A stretch of 64,000 nt of DNA, taken from Chelativorans sp. YIM 93263 (GTDB lineage Bacteria; Pseudomonadota; Alphaproteobacteria; Rhizobiales; Rhizobiaceae). The notes beneath the pieces are model-generated. The model saw only the letters and a program-made list of their open reading frames with translations. It made no database searches and was not told the DNA's origin. Below, in pieces: positions 16,797 through 25,924 of this stretch. Numbering within the stretch: the first letter of the stretch is position 1; each line of letters starts with the position of its first letter. The position numbers and the translations under genes were made by a program. The stretch is taken from contig NZ_JAKCWP010000003.1 in assembly GCF_028767125.1 (NCBI RefSeq), positions 310,001 through 374,000 on the forward strand, read 5' to 3'.

Positions 16797-17750
16797 TCAC
16801 CCCGAATGCACGAAACGGCGTGCGGCGGCACGCTTGAGCCCGAGCTGGCGTTCGCGCCAGATGATGAAGAGCCCGGCACCGATTACAATTGTCCCGCCGA
16901 CAAGCGTATAGAGTGTCGGCACATCGCCGAAGGCATAGTAGCCGACGACAATGGCGAGGATCATCGACGTGTACTCGAAGGGCGCGATGGTGGAGAGTTC
17001 TGCGTAGCGATAGCACTGGGTCATCAGGATCTGCGCGGTGCCTCCGCAAATGCCCGCGCCGATCAGGGCTAGAGTCTCTTCCCAGGAGAGGGCAGTCCAG
17101 CCAAACGGGATTGTGAACAGGGAAATCACAGTCGCCGTGAGCGAAAAGTACATGACGATGGTGGCGGTCTTTTCCGTTGCCACGAGGCGGCGCACCAGCA
17201 GCATGGCAACGGCGGACAGGCCTGCCCCACACAGGGCCGCGATAACGCCGAGGGCCTGCCCGCTTTCCAGATTGGATTCGCCGGTCAGCAGCTCGAGCTT
17301 CGGCCAGGCGATGATGATGACCCCCAAGAAGCCGATGAGGACGGCGCTCCAGCGATAAATGCGCACCGTCTCGCCCAGAAAAATTGCGGACAGGGCGATG
17401 ACCATAAGCGGCTGGGCATAGTTGAGGGTGATTGCATCGGGTAGCGGCAGGCGCGTGAGGCCGAAGAAAGTGGCCGCCATGGCTGCCACGCCGATAAGCC
17501 CGCGCATGAGGTGACTCACCGGATGGCTGGTTTGAAGAGCCGTCTTCAGTTCACGCCGCCAGGAAAGCATGAGCAGGATGGGGAAAATCGCGAAGAACGA
17601 GCGGAAGAAGACGATCTGTCCGGGCGGAACCGTTTCAGCCGATTTGATGAGCGACGACATGACGACGAAAATCGTCACGGAAATGATCTTGAGCGTGATG
17701 CCGAAAAGCGGGCGTGGTTCAGTATCCAGATCGTTGGCGGCAACGGCCAT
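16797..17750 (-). CDS. EamA/DMT family transporter
   Basis: This is a 317-residue inner-membrane protein with ten predicted helices arranged as two EamA repeats (about residues 15-150 and 165-300). Family cues include PPGQIVFFRSFFAIFPIL in repeat one, LNYAQPLMVIALSAIFLGE near the end of repeat one, and APFEYTSMILAIVVGYYAFG in repeat two. DMT exporters move amino acids, nucleobases or other metabolites; the substrate is unknown. The start at 17750 has AAGG eight bases upstream. It follows the CoxL-type gene on the same strand, but a 200-bp gap with palindromic repeats separates them. Confidence 0.9.
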   Translation of the reverse strand: MAVAANDLDTEPRPLFGITLKIISVTIFVVMSSLIKSAETVPPGQIVFFRSFFAIFPILLMLSWRRELKTALQTSHPVSHLMRGLIGVAAMAATFFGLTRLPLPDAITLNYAQPLMVIALSAIFLGETVRIYRWSAVLIGFLGVIIIAWPKLELLTGESNLESGQALGVIAALCGAGLSAVAMLLVRRLVATEKTATIVMYFSLTATVISLFTIPFGWTALSWEETLALIGAGICGGTAQILMTQCYRYAELSTIAPFEYTSMILAIVVGYYAFGDVPTLYTLVGGTIVIGAGLFIIWRERQLGLKRAAARRFVHSG

Positions 17751-17894
17751 GACGTTACCTTTCGAGCCGGTGGCGAGCGCACACCCTTCCCAAGGGGGAA
17801 GTGGACAGCCGTCTCACGCGGCTGAACGAGCGGGCTTCTCTCGGACGGGCGCAGTCTCGGGAAATCGGGTGGCCGGGGCCATGGACCTCCTCTT

Positions 17895-17930
17895 GCCGCT
17901 TTGCGGCCATCTCCCCCTCAAGGGGGGAGA
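17895..17930. repeat. Tandem palindromic intergenic repeat (rhizobial type)
   Basis: Two hairpins lie side by side: GCCGC-TTT-GCGGC (17895-17907) and TCTCCCCC (17910-17917) with GGGGGAGA (17923-17930). Similar 'CTCCCC...GGGGAG' palindromes occur at 41246-41277 and 49378-49412. They look like short dispersed palindromes of the kind common in rhizobial intergenic DNA. Confidence 0.6.
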
Positions 17931-17951
17931 ACGGCGCCTTTGAAAGATCGC

Positions 17952-20264
17952 TCACCGTGCCGCCCGGGCCTCCGCGATCGCATTCCAGACGCGGGACGGT
18001 GTCGCCGGCATTTCGATGTGCGAGATGCCGTAGGCGCGATAGAGCGCATCGACCACCGCGTTGAGCGCGGCCGGCGTGGCGCCGACGGTGCCGGCCTCGC
18101 CGGCGCCCTTCATGCCGAGCGCATTAGCGCTGGAAGGCACGTTGCGCGTCTCGAAGTGGAAAGACGGCAGGGTATCGGCACGCGGCATGGTATAATCCAT
18201 GAAGCTCGCCGTGACGAGCTGACCGTCCTCGGAATAAACCGTCTCTTCGACCAGCGCCTGCCCGATCCCCTGCGCAATGCCACCGTGGACCTGGCCAGCC
18301 AGCAGCACGGGGTTCGCCGTGGCGCCGAAATCGTCCACCACCGTATAGTTGACGATCTCGGTCTCACCCGTATCCGGGTCGATCTCCACCTCGCAGATAT
18401 GGGTGCCGTTGGGATAAGTCGGCTCCTTCTGCTCGAAGTCGCCCATGCCCTTCAGGTCGTCGGGGTTCTTTGCCGCCTTGGCAATGGCGGCAAAATCCAT
18501 CGACCGATCCGTGCCGACGATGCGCGCCTCGCCGTCGACAAGCTCGATATCGGCGGCGGCGGCTTCAAGTTCATCCGCGGCGATCTTTTTGATCTTCTCG
18601 GCCAGATCCTCGCCCGCCCGCGAGGCGGAAACCCCGCCGATGGGAATGGAACGCGAGCCGCCCGTGCCGCCGCCAGAGGGCAGATCGTCCGTATCGCCCT
18701 GGCGCAGCTTGACCTTGTCGACGTCGATGTTCAGCTTCTCGGCCACGAACTGGGCATAGGCGGTGGCATGGCCCTGGCCATTCGACTGGGTGCCGATGGA
18801 GAGCGTCACCGTGCCGTCGCCATTGAGGATGAGGCGCGCCGGCTCGGAGCCCGGGAAGGCGCAGGCCTCGATATATGTGGACATGCCGATGCCGCGAATG
18901 CGGCCGCGCTTCTTCGCTTCCTCCAGCCGCTCCTCGAAGCCGGCCCAGCCGGCACGCTCCATGGCGAGCGACATATGGCCATCCAGCTCGCACCGGTCGT
19001 AGGTTCGCCCGCCCGGCGTACTGTAGGGGAACTGCTCCGGCTCGATGAAATTGCGGCGGCGGATCTCCTCGCGCGGAATGCCGAGCTGCCGCGCGCACTC
19101 TTCCACCAGCTTCTCGATGAGGAAGGCGGCTTCCGGCCGCCCTGCCCCGCGATAAGCGTCCACCGGGCAGGTGTTGGTGTAGACACCCTTGACCGTCACA
19201 TCCATCGCCTGGATGTCGTAGACGCCCGTCGTCATGGTGACGCCGCCGGTCGGGATAGATGGCCCGAACTGGTGAATATAGGCGCCCATATTGGCCAGCA
19301 TCTCGACCCGCATGCCGAGGAAACGCCCGTCCTCGTCGAGCGCCATCTCCGCGGTCGCGAAGTTGTCGCGGCCTTGGCTGTCGGTCATGAAATGTTCGCC
19401 CCGGTCGCTCAGCCACTTGACCGGTTTGCCGAGCCGCTTCGCCGCCTCGAGCACAAGCGCGTATTCGCGGTAGGTGAACGCCTTCGTACCGAAGCCGCCG
19501 CCCACGTCGTGCGTGATGACGCGCAGCTTTTCCTTCGGGATGTTGAAGACGATGCCGGTCAGAATCGACTGCATCATGTGCACGCCCTGCGTGCCGGTGG
19601 TCAGCACATAGCGGTCCTCGTCGTCGTGCCATTCGCCGACGGCGGCGCGCGGCTCCATGTAGTTGGCCACGAGACGATTGTTGATGAAGGAGATTTTCAC
19701 CACGCGATCCGCCTTGTCGAAGGCAGCTTTCGTCGTGTCCTTGTCTCCCATGTGAAAAAGGAAAGCCTGGTTGGAGCCGACTTCCGGCCAGACCAGCGGC
19801 GCATTGCTCGACAGCGCCTCGACGGTGCCCACCACCGCTTCCTCGTCCTCATAGTCGACGTCGATCAGTTCGGCGGCATCCTGCGCCTGGTCGCGCGTGT
19901 CGGCCACGATGAAGGCCACGGCATCGCCGACATAGTTCACCCGGTCGCGGCAGAGGATGGGAATGTCATGCGTGGGCGCCTTGGTGCCATCCGGCTGCTC
20001 TGGCATGGCAGCGGATTTGAGATCGCCCAGATGCGCGAGCTCGGCGCCTGTCAAGACGAGGTGGACACCCGGCGCGGCCTTGGCCTCGTCCACCGAGCCG
20101 ATGGTGAATTTCGCTTTCGCCACCGGCGAGCGCAGCACATAGCCGTGCAGCGTGCCGGCCGGCATGATATCGTCCGTGTAGCGGCCCTTGCCTGTGATAA
20201 AGGCCCCGTCTTCCGTGCGCAGCACGGATGCACCCATGCCGAATTTCGGTGTGAGAACCGTCAT
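17952..20264 (-). CDS. Xanthine dehydrogenase/CO dehydrogenase family molybdopterin-binding (CoxL-type) subunit
   Basis: This 770-residue catalytic subunit belongs to molybdenum hydroxylases that use the molybdopterin-cytosine dinucleotide cofactor. It begins with the Ald_Xan_dh_C 'hammerhead' domain (residues 15-130, GKGRYTDDIMPAGTLHGYVLRS). The Mo-cofactor domains follow, with DVGGGFGTKAFTYREY near residue 245 and AYRGAGRPEA at about residue 370, the form II signature (form I CO dehydrogenases have AYRCSFR). The C-terminus has KGAGEAGTVGATPAALNA, containing the active-site Glu. Form II enzymes often oxidise substrates other than CO. The FAD and 2Fe-2S subunit genes expected beside it are absent. 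The start at 20264 has AAGGAA upstream. Confidence 0.92.
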   Translation of the reverse strand: MTVLTPKFGMGASVLRTEDGAFITGKGRYTDDIMPAGTLHGYVLRSPVAKAKFTIGSVDEAKAAPGVHLVLTGAELAHLGDLKSAAMPEQPDGTKAPTHDIPILCRDRVNYVGDAVAFIVADTRDQAQDAAELIDVDYEDEEAVVGTVEALSSNAPLVWPEVGSNQAFLFHMGDKDTTKAAFDKADRVVKISFINNRLVANYMEPRAAVGEWHDDEDRYVLTTGTQGVHMMQSILTGIVFNIPKEKLRVITHDVGGGFGTKAFTYREYALVLEAAKRLGKPVKWLSDRGEHFMTDSQGRDNFATAEMALDEDGRFLGMRVEMLANMGAYIHQFGPSIPTGGVTMTTGVYDIQAMDVTVKGVYTNTCPVDAYRGAGRPEAAFLIEKLVEECARQLGIPREEIRRRNFIEPEQFPYSTPGGRTYDRCELDGHMSLAMERAGWAGFEERLEEAKKRGRIRGIGMSTYIEACAFPGSEPARLILNGDGTVTLSIGTQSNGQGHATAYAQFVAEKLNIDVDKVKLRQGDTDDLPSGGGTGGSRSIPIGGVSASRAGEDLAEKIKKIAADELEAAAADIELVDGEARIVGTDRSMDFAAIAKAAKNPDDLKGMGDFEQKEPTYPNGTHICEVEIDPDTGETEIVNYTVVDDFGATANPVLLAGQVHGGIAQGIGQALVEETVYSEDGQLVTASFMDYTMPRADTLPSFHFETRNVPSSANALGMKGAGEAGTVGATPAALNAVVDALYRAYGISHIEMPATPSRVWNAIAEARAAR

Positions 20265-20409
20265 ACCGCGTTCCTTGCGATTGGATTGGAGACGACTGAA
20301 GACATCTTTCGAACAGTTTTGTCGACAGGTTCCATCGTGTAAAGAGCCAAGACTCGAAAATGTTGCGCCAGTCGGCGCGCGGACCAGAATTCGCCAGCAG
20401 GAGAAATGA

Positions 20410-23055
20410 ATGCGCACCGATACCGGCCAGGCCTTCCGCCTCGAAGACTACCGCCCGACCGATTATCTGATTCCGGAGGTGGATCTTTCCTTCCGGCTCG
20501 ATCCGGACGAGACGCTGGCAACGGCAAAGCTGACAGTCGAGCGCCGCGACGGGGTTGCGGCCGGCACGCCTCTGGTGCTGGACGGCGACGGGCTGACGCT
20601 AAAGGAGCTCCTTGTCGACGGCACGCCGGTTGCGGACGCTGCTTTCGAGGCGACGCCTGACAAGCTGACGCTCATGGCGCCGCCCGAAGGGAAGCGGTTC
20701 GAGCTTACCATCGTCACCAGGCTTACGCCTGCGAAGAACAGCACGCTGATGGGGCTTTACGTTTCCAACGGCGTCTATACGACCCAGTGCGAGGCGGAAG
20801 GTTTCCGACGCATCACCTATTTCTTCGACCGGCCGGATGTGTTGTCGAGCTATCGCGTGCGCATCGAGGCGCGTAAAGCCGAAGCCCCGCTGCTGCTCTC
20901 GAACGGCAATCCAGCGGACAGCGGCGACCTTGATGGCGGCTGGCACTATGCCGTCTGGAACGACCCTTTTCCCAAACCGTCCTACCTCTTCGCGCTGGTG
21001 GCGGGTGACCTAGGCTCGGTGCACGACACCTTCACGACTGCCTCGGGACGCAATGTAAAGCTGGGCATTTATGTGGAGCACGGGAAGGAGCCGCTGGCTA
21101 CCTATGCCATGGACGCGCTGAAGCGCTCCATGCGCTGGGACGAGGAGCGCTTCGGGCGCGAATACGATCTCGACGTGTTCAACATCGTCGCCGTTTCCGA
21201 CTTCAACATGGGGGCGATGGAGAACAAGGGCCTCAACGTCTTCAACGACAAGTACGTCCTGGCCGATCCCGAGACCGCGACCGACGTCGACTACGCCAAC
21301 ATCGAGGCGATCATCGCGCACGAATATTTCCACAATTGGACTGGAAACAGAATCACTTGCCGGGACTGGTTCCAGCTTTGCCTGAAGGAAGGGCTGACGG
21401 TCTATCGCGACCATGAATTCTCCGCCGACCAGCGCTCGCGTCCTGTGAAACGCATCTCGGAAGTGCGCACGTTGAAGGCGCTGCAGTTTCCGGAGGATCA
21501 GGGGCCGCTTTCACATCCCGTGCGCCCGCGGCGCTATCGCGAGATCAACAACTTCTACACGGCGACCGTCTACGAGAAGGGCTCGGAGGTCGTGCGCATG
21601 ATCCACACCATGCTGGGCGAGGAGAACTTCCGCGCCGGCATGGACCTCTACTTCGACCGGCATGACGGTCAGGCCGTGACCATCGAGGACTTCCTGCGCT
21701 GCTTCGAAGAGGCGTCAGGCAAGGACCTCGACCAGTTCGCGCTCTGGTATCATCAGGCCGGAACGCCGAATGTGTCGGTCAAGACGCAGTACGATGCGGA
21801 CGCCAAGGAATTTACACTGGAGTTGGAGCAGTCGGTACCGCCGACGCCGTCGGAATCGCGCAAGAAGGCCCTTCACATTCCGCTTGCGTTCGGACTTGTC
21901 GGTCCGAACGGGCAGGATATGGCCTATGACAGCGTGGAAGGTGCGGATGTCGAGAACAGTGTCATCCAACTGAAGGAGCGCAAGCAGACACTGCGCTTCA
22001 CGGGTGTGAGTTCACGGCCCGTTCTTTCGATCAATCGCGGCTTCTCCGCGCCCATCGCGCTCCACCATGAAACGGCGAAGGAAGACCGGTTCTTCCTTGC
22101 CCGGCACGACAGCGACCTGTTCTCGCGCTGGCAGGCGCTGAATACGCTTTTCCTTGAATCACTTATCGATGCTTCTTCACGTATCCGTGGCGGGAGGGAG
22201 CCTGAGTTCGACGCAATGCTGCTCGACTATCCGGCGGAGATCGCCGCGGACGAGACACTGGAGGAAGCCTATCGCGCACTCGCGCTGACGCTCCCGGCGG
22301 AAGCCGATATTGCCCGTGAAATCGGTGAAAATATAGACCCGGACGCGGTCCACAGGGCCCGGGAAGCGCTCCGGACCGCCATCGCGCGTGAAGCAGAGAA
22401 GTCTTTTGCCGATGTCTACCATGCGCTCAAGGATGAGGGCGCCTTCAGCCCCGATGCGGCAAGCGCCGGGCGGCGGGCATTGCGCAATATCCTGCTCGAC
22501 TATCTGGTGGCCGGTGCGGGTGAGCCGGATCGCGCGGAACGCCAGTTCGCGGCCGCAACCAACATGACCGAACGCGCGGCGGCATTGAACGTTCTGGCAC
22601 ATCAATTTCCGACGAGCGAGGCGGCGGGCAAGGCACTCGCCGATTTCGAGACGCGCTACAAGGGAAATGCGCTGGTGCTCGACAAGTGGTTCATGATCCA
22701 GGCCACGATTCCCGGGCCGGAGACGGTCGAGAGGGTGCGCTCGCTGATGGCGCATCCGACCTTTTCGACCACCAATCCGAACCGCCTGCGCTCGCTCATT
22801 GGTGCATTCGCGAACAGCAACCAGACCGGCTTCCACCGGGCCGACGGTGAAGGCTACGACCTCCTGGCCGATACGGTTCTGCAGGTGGACGGGCATAATC
22901 CGCAGGTGGCGGCGCGCCTGGCCGTGGCCTTCCGCTCATGGCGGTCCATGGAGAAAGCCCGGCAGGAGAAGGCGCGCAAAGCGCTCGTTCGGATTTCCAG
23001 CGAGGAAAAGCTTTCGCGAGACGTGCGCGATATCGTGGAGCGCACGCTGGGATAG
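20410..23055 (+). CDS. pepN: Aminopeptidase N (M1 family, E. coli PepN type)
   Basis: This 881-residue zinc metallopeptidase removes N-terminal residues from peptides and is a main cytosolic peptidase in many proteobacteria. The exopeptidase motif GAMEN is at residues 268-272. The zinc site HEYFH is at 304-308, with the third ligand Glu about 19 residues later (LCLKEGLTVYRD). The M1 catalytic domain is followed by the DUF3458 Ig-like and helical C-terminal domains typical of the E. coli type (870 residues). There is no signal peptide. It is divergent from the CoxL-type gene, with a 145-bp gap. Confidence 0.97.
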   Translation: MRTDTGQAFRLEDYRPTDYLIPEVDLSFRLDPDETLATAKLTVERRDGVAAGTPLVLDGDGLTLKELLVDGTPVADAAFEATPDKLTLMAPPEGKRFELTIVTRLTPAKNSTLMGLYVSNGVYTTQCEAEGFRRITYFFDRPDVLSSYRVRIEARKAEAPLLLSNGNPADSGDLDGGWHYAVWNDPFPKPSYLFALVAGDLGSVHDTFTTASGRNVKLGIYVEHGKEPLATYAMDALKRSMRWDEERFGREYDLDVFNIVAVSDFNMGAMENKGLNVFNDKYVLADPETATDVDYANIEAIIAHEYFHNWTGNRITCRDWFQLCLKEGLTVYRDHEFSADQRSRPVKRISEVRTLKALQFPEDQGPLSHPVRPRRYREINNFYTATVYEKGSEVVRMIHTMLGEENFRAGMDLYFDRHDGQAVTIEDFLRCFEEASGKDLDQFALWYHQAGTPNVSVKTQYDADAKEFTLELEQSVPPTPSESRKKALHIPLAFGLVGPNGQDMAYDSVEGADVENSVIQLKERKQTLRFTGVSSRPVLSINRGFSAPIALHHETAKEDRFFLARHDSDLFSRWQALNTLFLESLIDASSRIRGGREPEFDAMLLDYPAEIAADETLEEAYRALALTLPAEADIAREIGENIDPDAVHRAREALRTAIAREAEKSFADVYHALKDEGAFSPDAASAGRRALRNILLDYLVAGAGEPDRAERQFAAATNMTERAAALNVLAHQFPTSEAAGKALADFETRYKGNALVLDKWFMIQATIPGPETVERVRSLMAHPTFSTTNPNRLRSLIGAFANSNQTGFHRADGEGYDLLADTVLQVDGHNPQVAARLAVAFRSWRSMEKARQEKARKALVRISSEEKLSRDVRDIVERTLG

Positions 23056-23146
23056 GATCGCGCTCTTCGCGGTTCCGGAACGCGGTGCTGTTCGGGACAG
23101 CGCCGAGTGGGGCGGCTTTCCGGATACGCCGGCGCGCTTCGTGATC

Positions 23147-23183
23147 GCTCAGGCATGGATACCAAGGTCAAGCCTTGGCATGA
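23147..23183. repeat. Half copy of the dispersed GCTCAGGCATGGAT repeat
   Basis: GCTCAGGCATGGATACCAAGG, then TCAAG, then CCTTGGCATGAC forms one hairpin module of the repeat whose full 132-139 bp copies sit at 47463, 50958 and 53578. The second, inverted module is missing or degenerate here. It lies in the 374-bp gap (23056-23429) between pepN and the PleC-like kinase; no gene is seen in that gap. Confidence 0.7.
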
Positions 23184-23308
23184 CACGGTATTTATGTGCG
23201 CGCGACGAAACGAGCCGGCGTTTGTGAAAACGCACCCTACGCTCCTCGCCTCAACGCAAGGTTCAGGGACAGATCCCGGACACCCGCCGCTGCCTCGGAT
23301 CCCGCAGC

Positions 23309-23381
23309 GAATCACTTTTCTGTCATATTTTGGCCACCTACTGGACAAGGTGAATCAGCTCTGATTCCTTATCTATGATTC
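23309..23381. promoter_or_regulatory. Cluster of four GANTC (CcrM) sites upstream of the PleC-like kinase
   Basis: GAATC at 23309 and 23352 and GATTC at 23363 and 23377 are all CcrM methylation targets. Three fall within 30 bp, 49-78 bp upstream of the kinase start. GAATCA (23352-23357) and TGATTC (23362-23367) also form an inverted repeat. Clustered GANTC sites are characteristic of cell-cycle-controlled alphaproteobacterial promoters. Confidence 0.55.
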
Positions 23382-23429
23382 GCGGGTGGAGTAGGCGGAT
23401 CTGCCAGCGACAACAAGGCGAGGGATCAG

Positions 23430-25751
23430 ATGGGAAGGGCTGCTGCGTGGGCCACGCCCGCGAAAGCCATATTTTCAAGATGGGGGCGCGCCAGGGGCGC
23501 GGCCGGCGTAGCAGGGAATGCGAAGATTATCGCCGCTCCAGCCTATGAGCGCCTGCTGGCCGTCGAGCCCTATCTGCGCCACGCGATCCCCGTTCTGGTC
23601 ATCATCTTTCTTCTGGTGATCGCCGCGGCGCGGTTCCTCGCGCTCATGAGCTGGCGAGACGATATCGAGCAGGATACCAAACAACTCCTGGGGCTTTCCG
23701 CGCAGAATTTAGCGCAATCCCTGCAATTGTCGGCCAGCGAAGGCGTGCCTCCAGCACCCGAGGCGCGCGCCATAGTCGCACGCGCGGACCGGCAGGCAGA
23801 CAGCGGCTGGACGCTTGCGGTCACGGATCCCGCCTTCGTCGTCGTGGCGGCGACACCGGAGGCGCAACGCCTGCAAGGCCGCTCGCTCGAAACACTGGTT
23901 ACTGGTGGCCGGCCGCTGTTCATGTTCGGTGACCGCGCGGGCGTCCACGAAGTGCACCTCAACGGCACCGAATGGTTCGCGGCGGTCAGCATCGCCAAGG
24001 AAGGACGCGGCGCGGCGGTGGCGCTTGCGCCGATGGACGGGATCTTTGCCGAATGGCGCCGCTCCATGTCGCTCAACGTGACGCTCTTCGTCATGACGGC
24101 TGGTGTGCTGATGGCCATTCTCTATGCCTATTTCAGCCAGGCCGCGCGAGCGCAGGCGGCAGACCGCATCTATCTCGAAGCGCATCAGCGGATCGACCTG
24201 GCGCTGGTGCGCGGCAAATGCGGGCTGTGGGACTGGGACATGGCGCGCGGCAAGATGTACTGGTCGCGCTCCATGTACGAGATGCTGGGCTACAAGGCTG
24301 CGGACGTCATGCTTTCCTTCGGGGATGTGGCGAGCCTGATCCATCCCGAAGATGGTGACCTCTTCGCTGTTGCCAACCGTATCGTCTCGCGCGAGACGGA
24401 CCAGATCGATCAGGTATTCCGTATGCGGCATGCCGACGGGCGGTGGATCTGGGTGCGTGCCCGCGCGCAGGTCGTCGATCCGGACACGCCGGACATTCAC
24501 CTGATCGGAATTGCCGTCGATGTCACGGAGCAGCGCGATCTCGCGCGGCAATCCGAGACCGCCGATCTGCGTCTGCGGACCGCTATCGAGAACATCACCG
24601 AGTCCTTCGTACTCTGGGATGCATCGGAGCGGCTGGTCATGTGCAACACGAAGTACCAGCAGGATACGGGTCTTTCCCACGAGGAAATCGTCGCCGGCGC
24701 TTGTCGCAGGGATATCGAGGCACGGATGAACCCGGTCCGTTACGAGCGGCGGCTGGGGAATACGACGAACCGGGACGGCGGAGCACGTTTCGAGCGCCAG
24801 CTTGCCGACGGCCGCTGGCTTCAGGTCACCGAACTCAGGACGGGCGACGGGGGCACGGTGGCGGTCGGCACTGATATCACGCAACTCAAGAAGAACCAGG
24901 AGAAGCTGGTCGAGAGCGAGCGGCGCCTGATGTCGACCATTCACGACCTGAGTGTGGCCCGCCATGCGGAGCAGGAGCGCGGCAAGGAGCTGGTGGAACT
25001 CAACCGCAAATACATGCGCGAGACGGAGCGCGCGGAGGCTGCCAGCCGCGCTAAGTCCGAATTCCTGGCCAATATGTCCCACGAGCTCAGGACACCGCTT
25101 AACGCAATCATCGGCTTTTCGGAGCTGATGCAGTCCAAGATGTTCGGCGCGCTGGGATCCGAGCGCTACGAGGAATATGTCGGAGATATTTACGCCAGCG
25201 GCAATTACCTGCTCGGCGTCATCAATGACATTCTCGACATGTCCAAGATCGAGGCAGGTCAGTTCTCCGTCAATCGGGAGAACGCAGACCTTTCGCCGCT
25301 CATCCAGGAGGCGGTTCGCGTCGTGCGGCTTCAGGCACAGAAGAAGAATATCGCCGTGGAGACCGATATTCCGGAAAGCATCGGTCTTTTCGCGGACCGG
25401 CGGGCGGTCAAGCAGATCGTCATTAATCTGCTCTCCAATGCGGTGAAGTTCACCGGCGACGGCGGAACGGTGGCTCTGCGGGCGCGAAAGGTTGCCGGCG
25501 CCGTGACGATCTCCATCGGGGACAATGGCTGCGGTATTCCGGGGGGCGCGCTGAAGAAGCTCGGCCGCCCGTTTGAGCAGGTGGAAAATCATCTTTCAAA
25601 GAGCCACACTGGTTCCGGACTCGGGCTGGCGATCTCCCGTTCGCTGGCCGAGCTTCACGGTGGCAGGCTGCGCATCCGCTCGAAGGAAGACGTGGGCACC
25701 GTCGTCTCCGTGCGCCTTCCCGTTGCTGAGCGCATCGAAGCGGCGGCGTAG
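23430..25751 (+). CDS. pleC: PAS-domain sensor histidine kinase, PleC/PdhS-like
   Basis: This 773-residue inner-membrane kinase has TM1 at about residues 50-72 and a periplasmic region of about 140 residues. TM2 is at about residues 213-235, two PAS domains follow (about 255-365 and 385-490), and then a coiled coil. HisKA has NMSHELRTPLN with the phosphorylated His at residue 551. HATPase_c has N, G1 and G2 boxes (NLLSNAVKF, GDNGCGIP, GSGLGLAIS). The HATPase end and architecture match PleC/PdhS kinases that control DivK and CtrA in alphaproteobacteria. The neighbourhood (glnE, degP, cycHJKL and feuPQ on one side) agrees with the Sinorhizobium pleC locus as I recall it. GANTC sites upstream support cell-cycle control. 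Confidence 0.72.
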   Translation: MGRAAAWATPAKAIFSRWGRARGAAGVAGNAKIIAAPAYERLLAVEPYLRHAIPVLVIIFLLVIAAARFLALMSWRDDIEQDTKQLLGLSAQNLAQSLQLSASEGVPPAPEARAIVARADRQADSGWTLAVTDPAFVVVAATPEAQRLQGRSLETLVTGGRPLFMFGDRAGVHEVHLNGTEWFAAVSIAKEGRGAAVALAPMDGIFAEWRRSMSLNVTLFVMTAGVLMAILYAYFSQAARAQAADRIYLEAHQRIDLALVRGKCGLWDWDMARGKMYWSRSMYEMLGYKAADVMLSFGDVASLIHPEDGDLFAVANRIVSRETDQIDQVFRMRHADGRWIWVRARAQVVDPDTPDIHLIGIAVDVTEQRDLARQSETADLRLRTAIENITESFVLWDASERLVMCNTKYQQDTGLSHEEIVAGACRRDIEARMNPVRYERRLGNTTNRDGGARFERQLADGRWLQVTELRTGDGGTVAVGTDITQLKKNQEKLVESERRLMSTIHDLSVARHAEQERGKELVELNRKYMRETERAEAASRAKSEFLANMSHELRTPLNAIIGFSELMQSKMFGALGSERYEEYVGDIYASGNYLLGVINDILDMSKIEAGQFSVNRENADLSPLIQEAVRVVRLQAQKKNIAVETDIPESIGLFADRRAVKQIVINLLSNAVKFTGDGGTVALRARKVAGAVTISIGDNGCGIPGGALKKLGRPFEQVENHLSKSHTGSGLGLAISRSLAELHGGRLRIRSKEDVGTVVSVRLPVAERIEAAA

Positions 25752-25924
25752 AGCGCGCGAGGGTGACGGTCTGGGAGGATTCCGGAAGCGCGCTCGAATT
25801 TGATCGTAGCGCGTCACCTTTCACTCAGCGTTCCCGAAGCTGTTGCTGGCTGCGGTAAAACCTGCTTTACGTCCTTCCCGCAACCCGGTTCACGAACAAC
25901 TCGAATCCTGGAGGATGCTTGACA

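Noticed and set aside
17901-20342. 813-codon open frame on the plus strand opposite the CoxL-type gene
   Set aside because: Arg/His-rich translation without any recognisable motif; it is the antisense shadow that high GC content at third positions creates, while the minus-strand gene has clear catalytic motifs.
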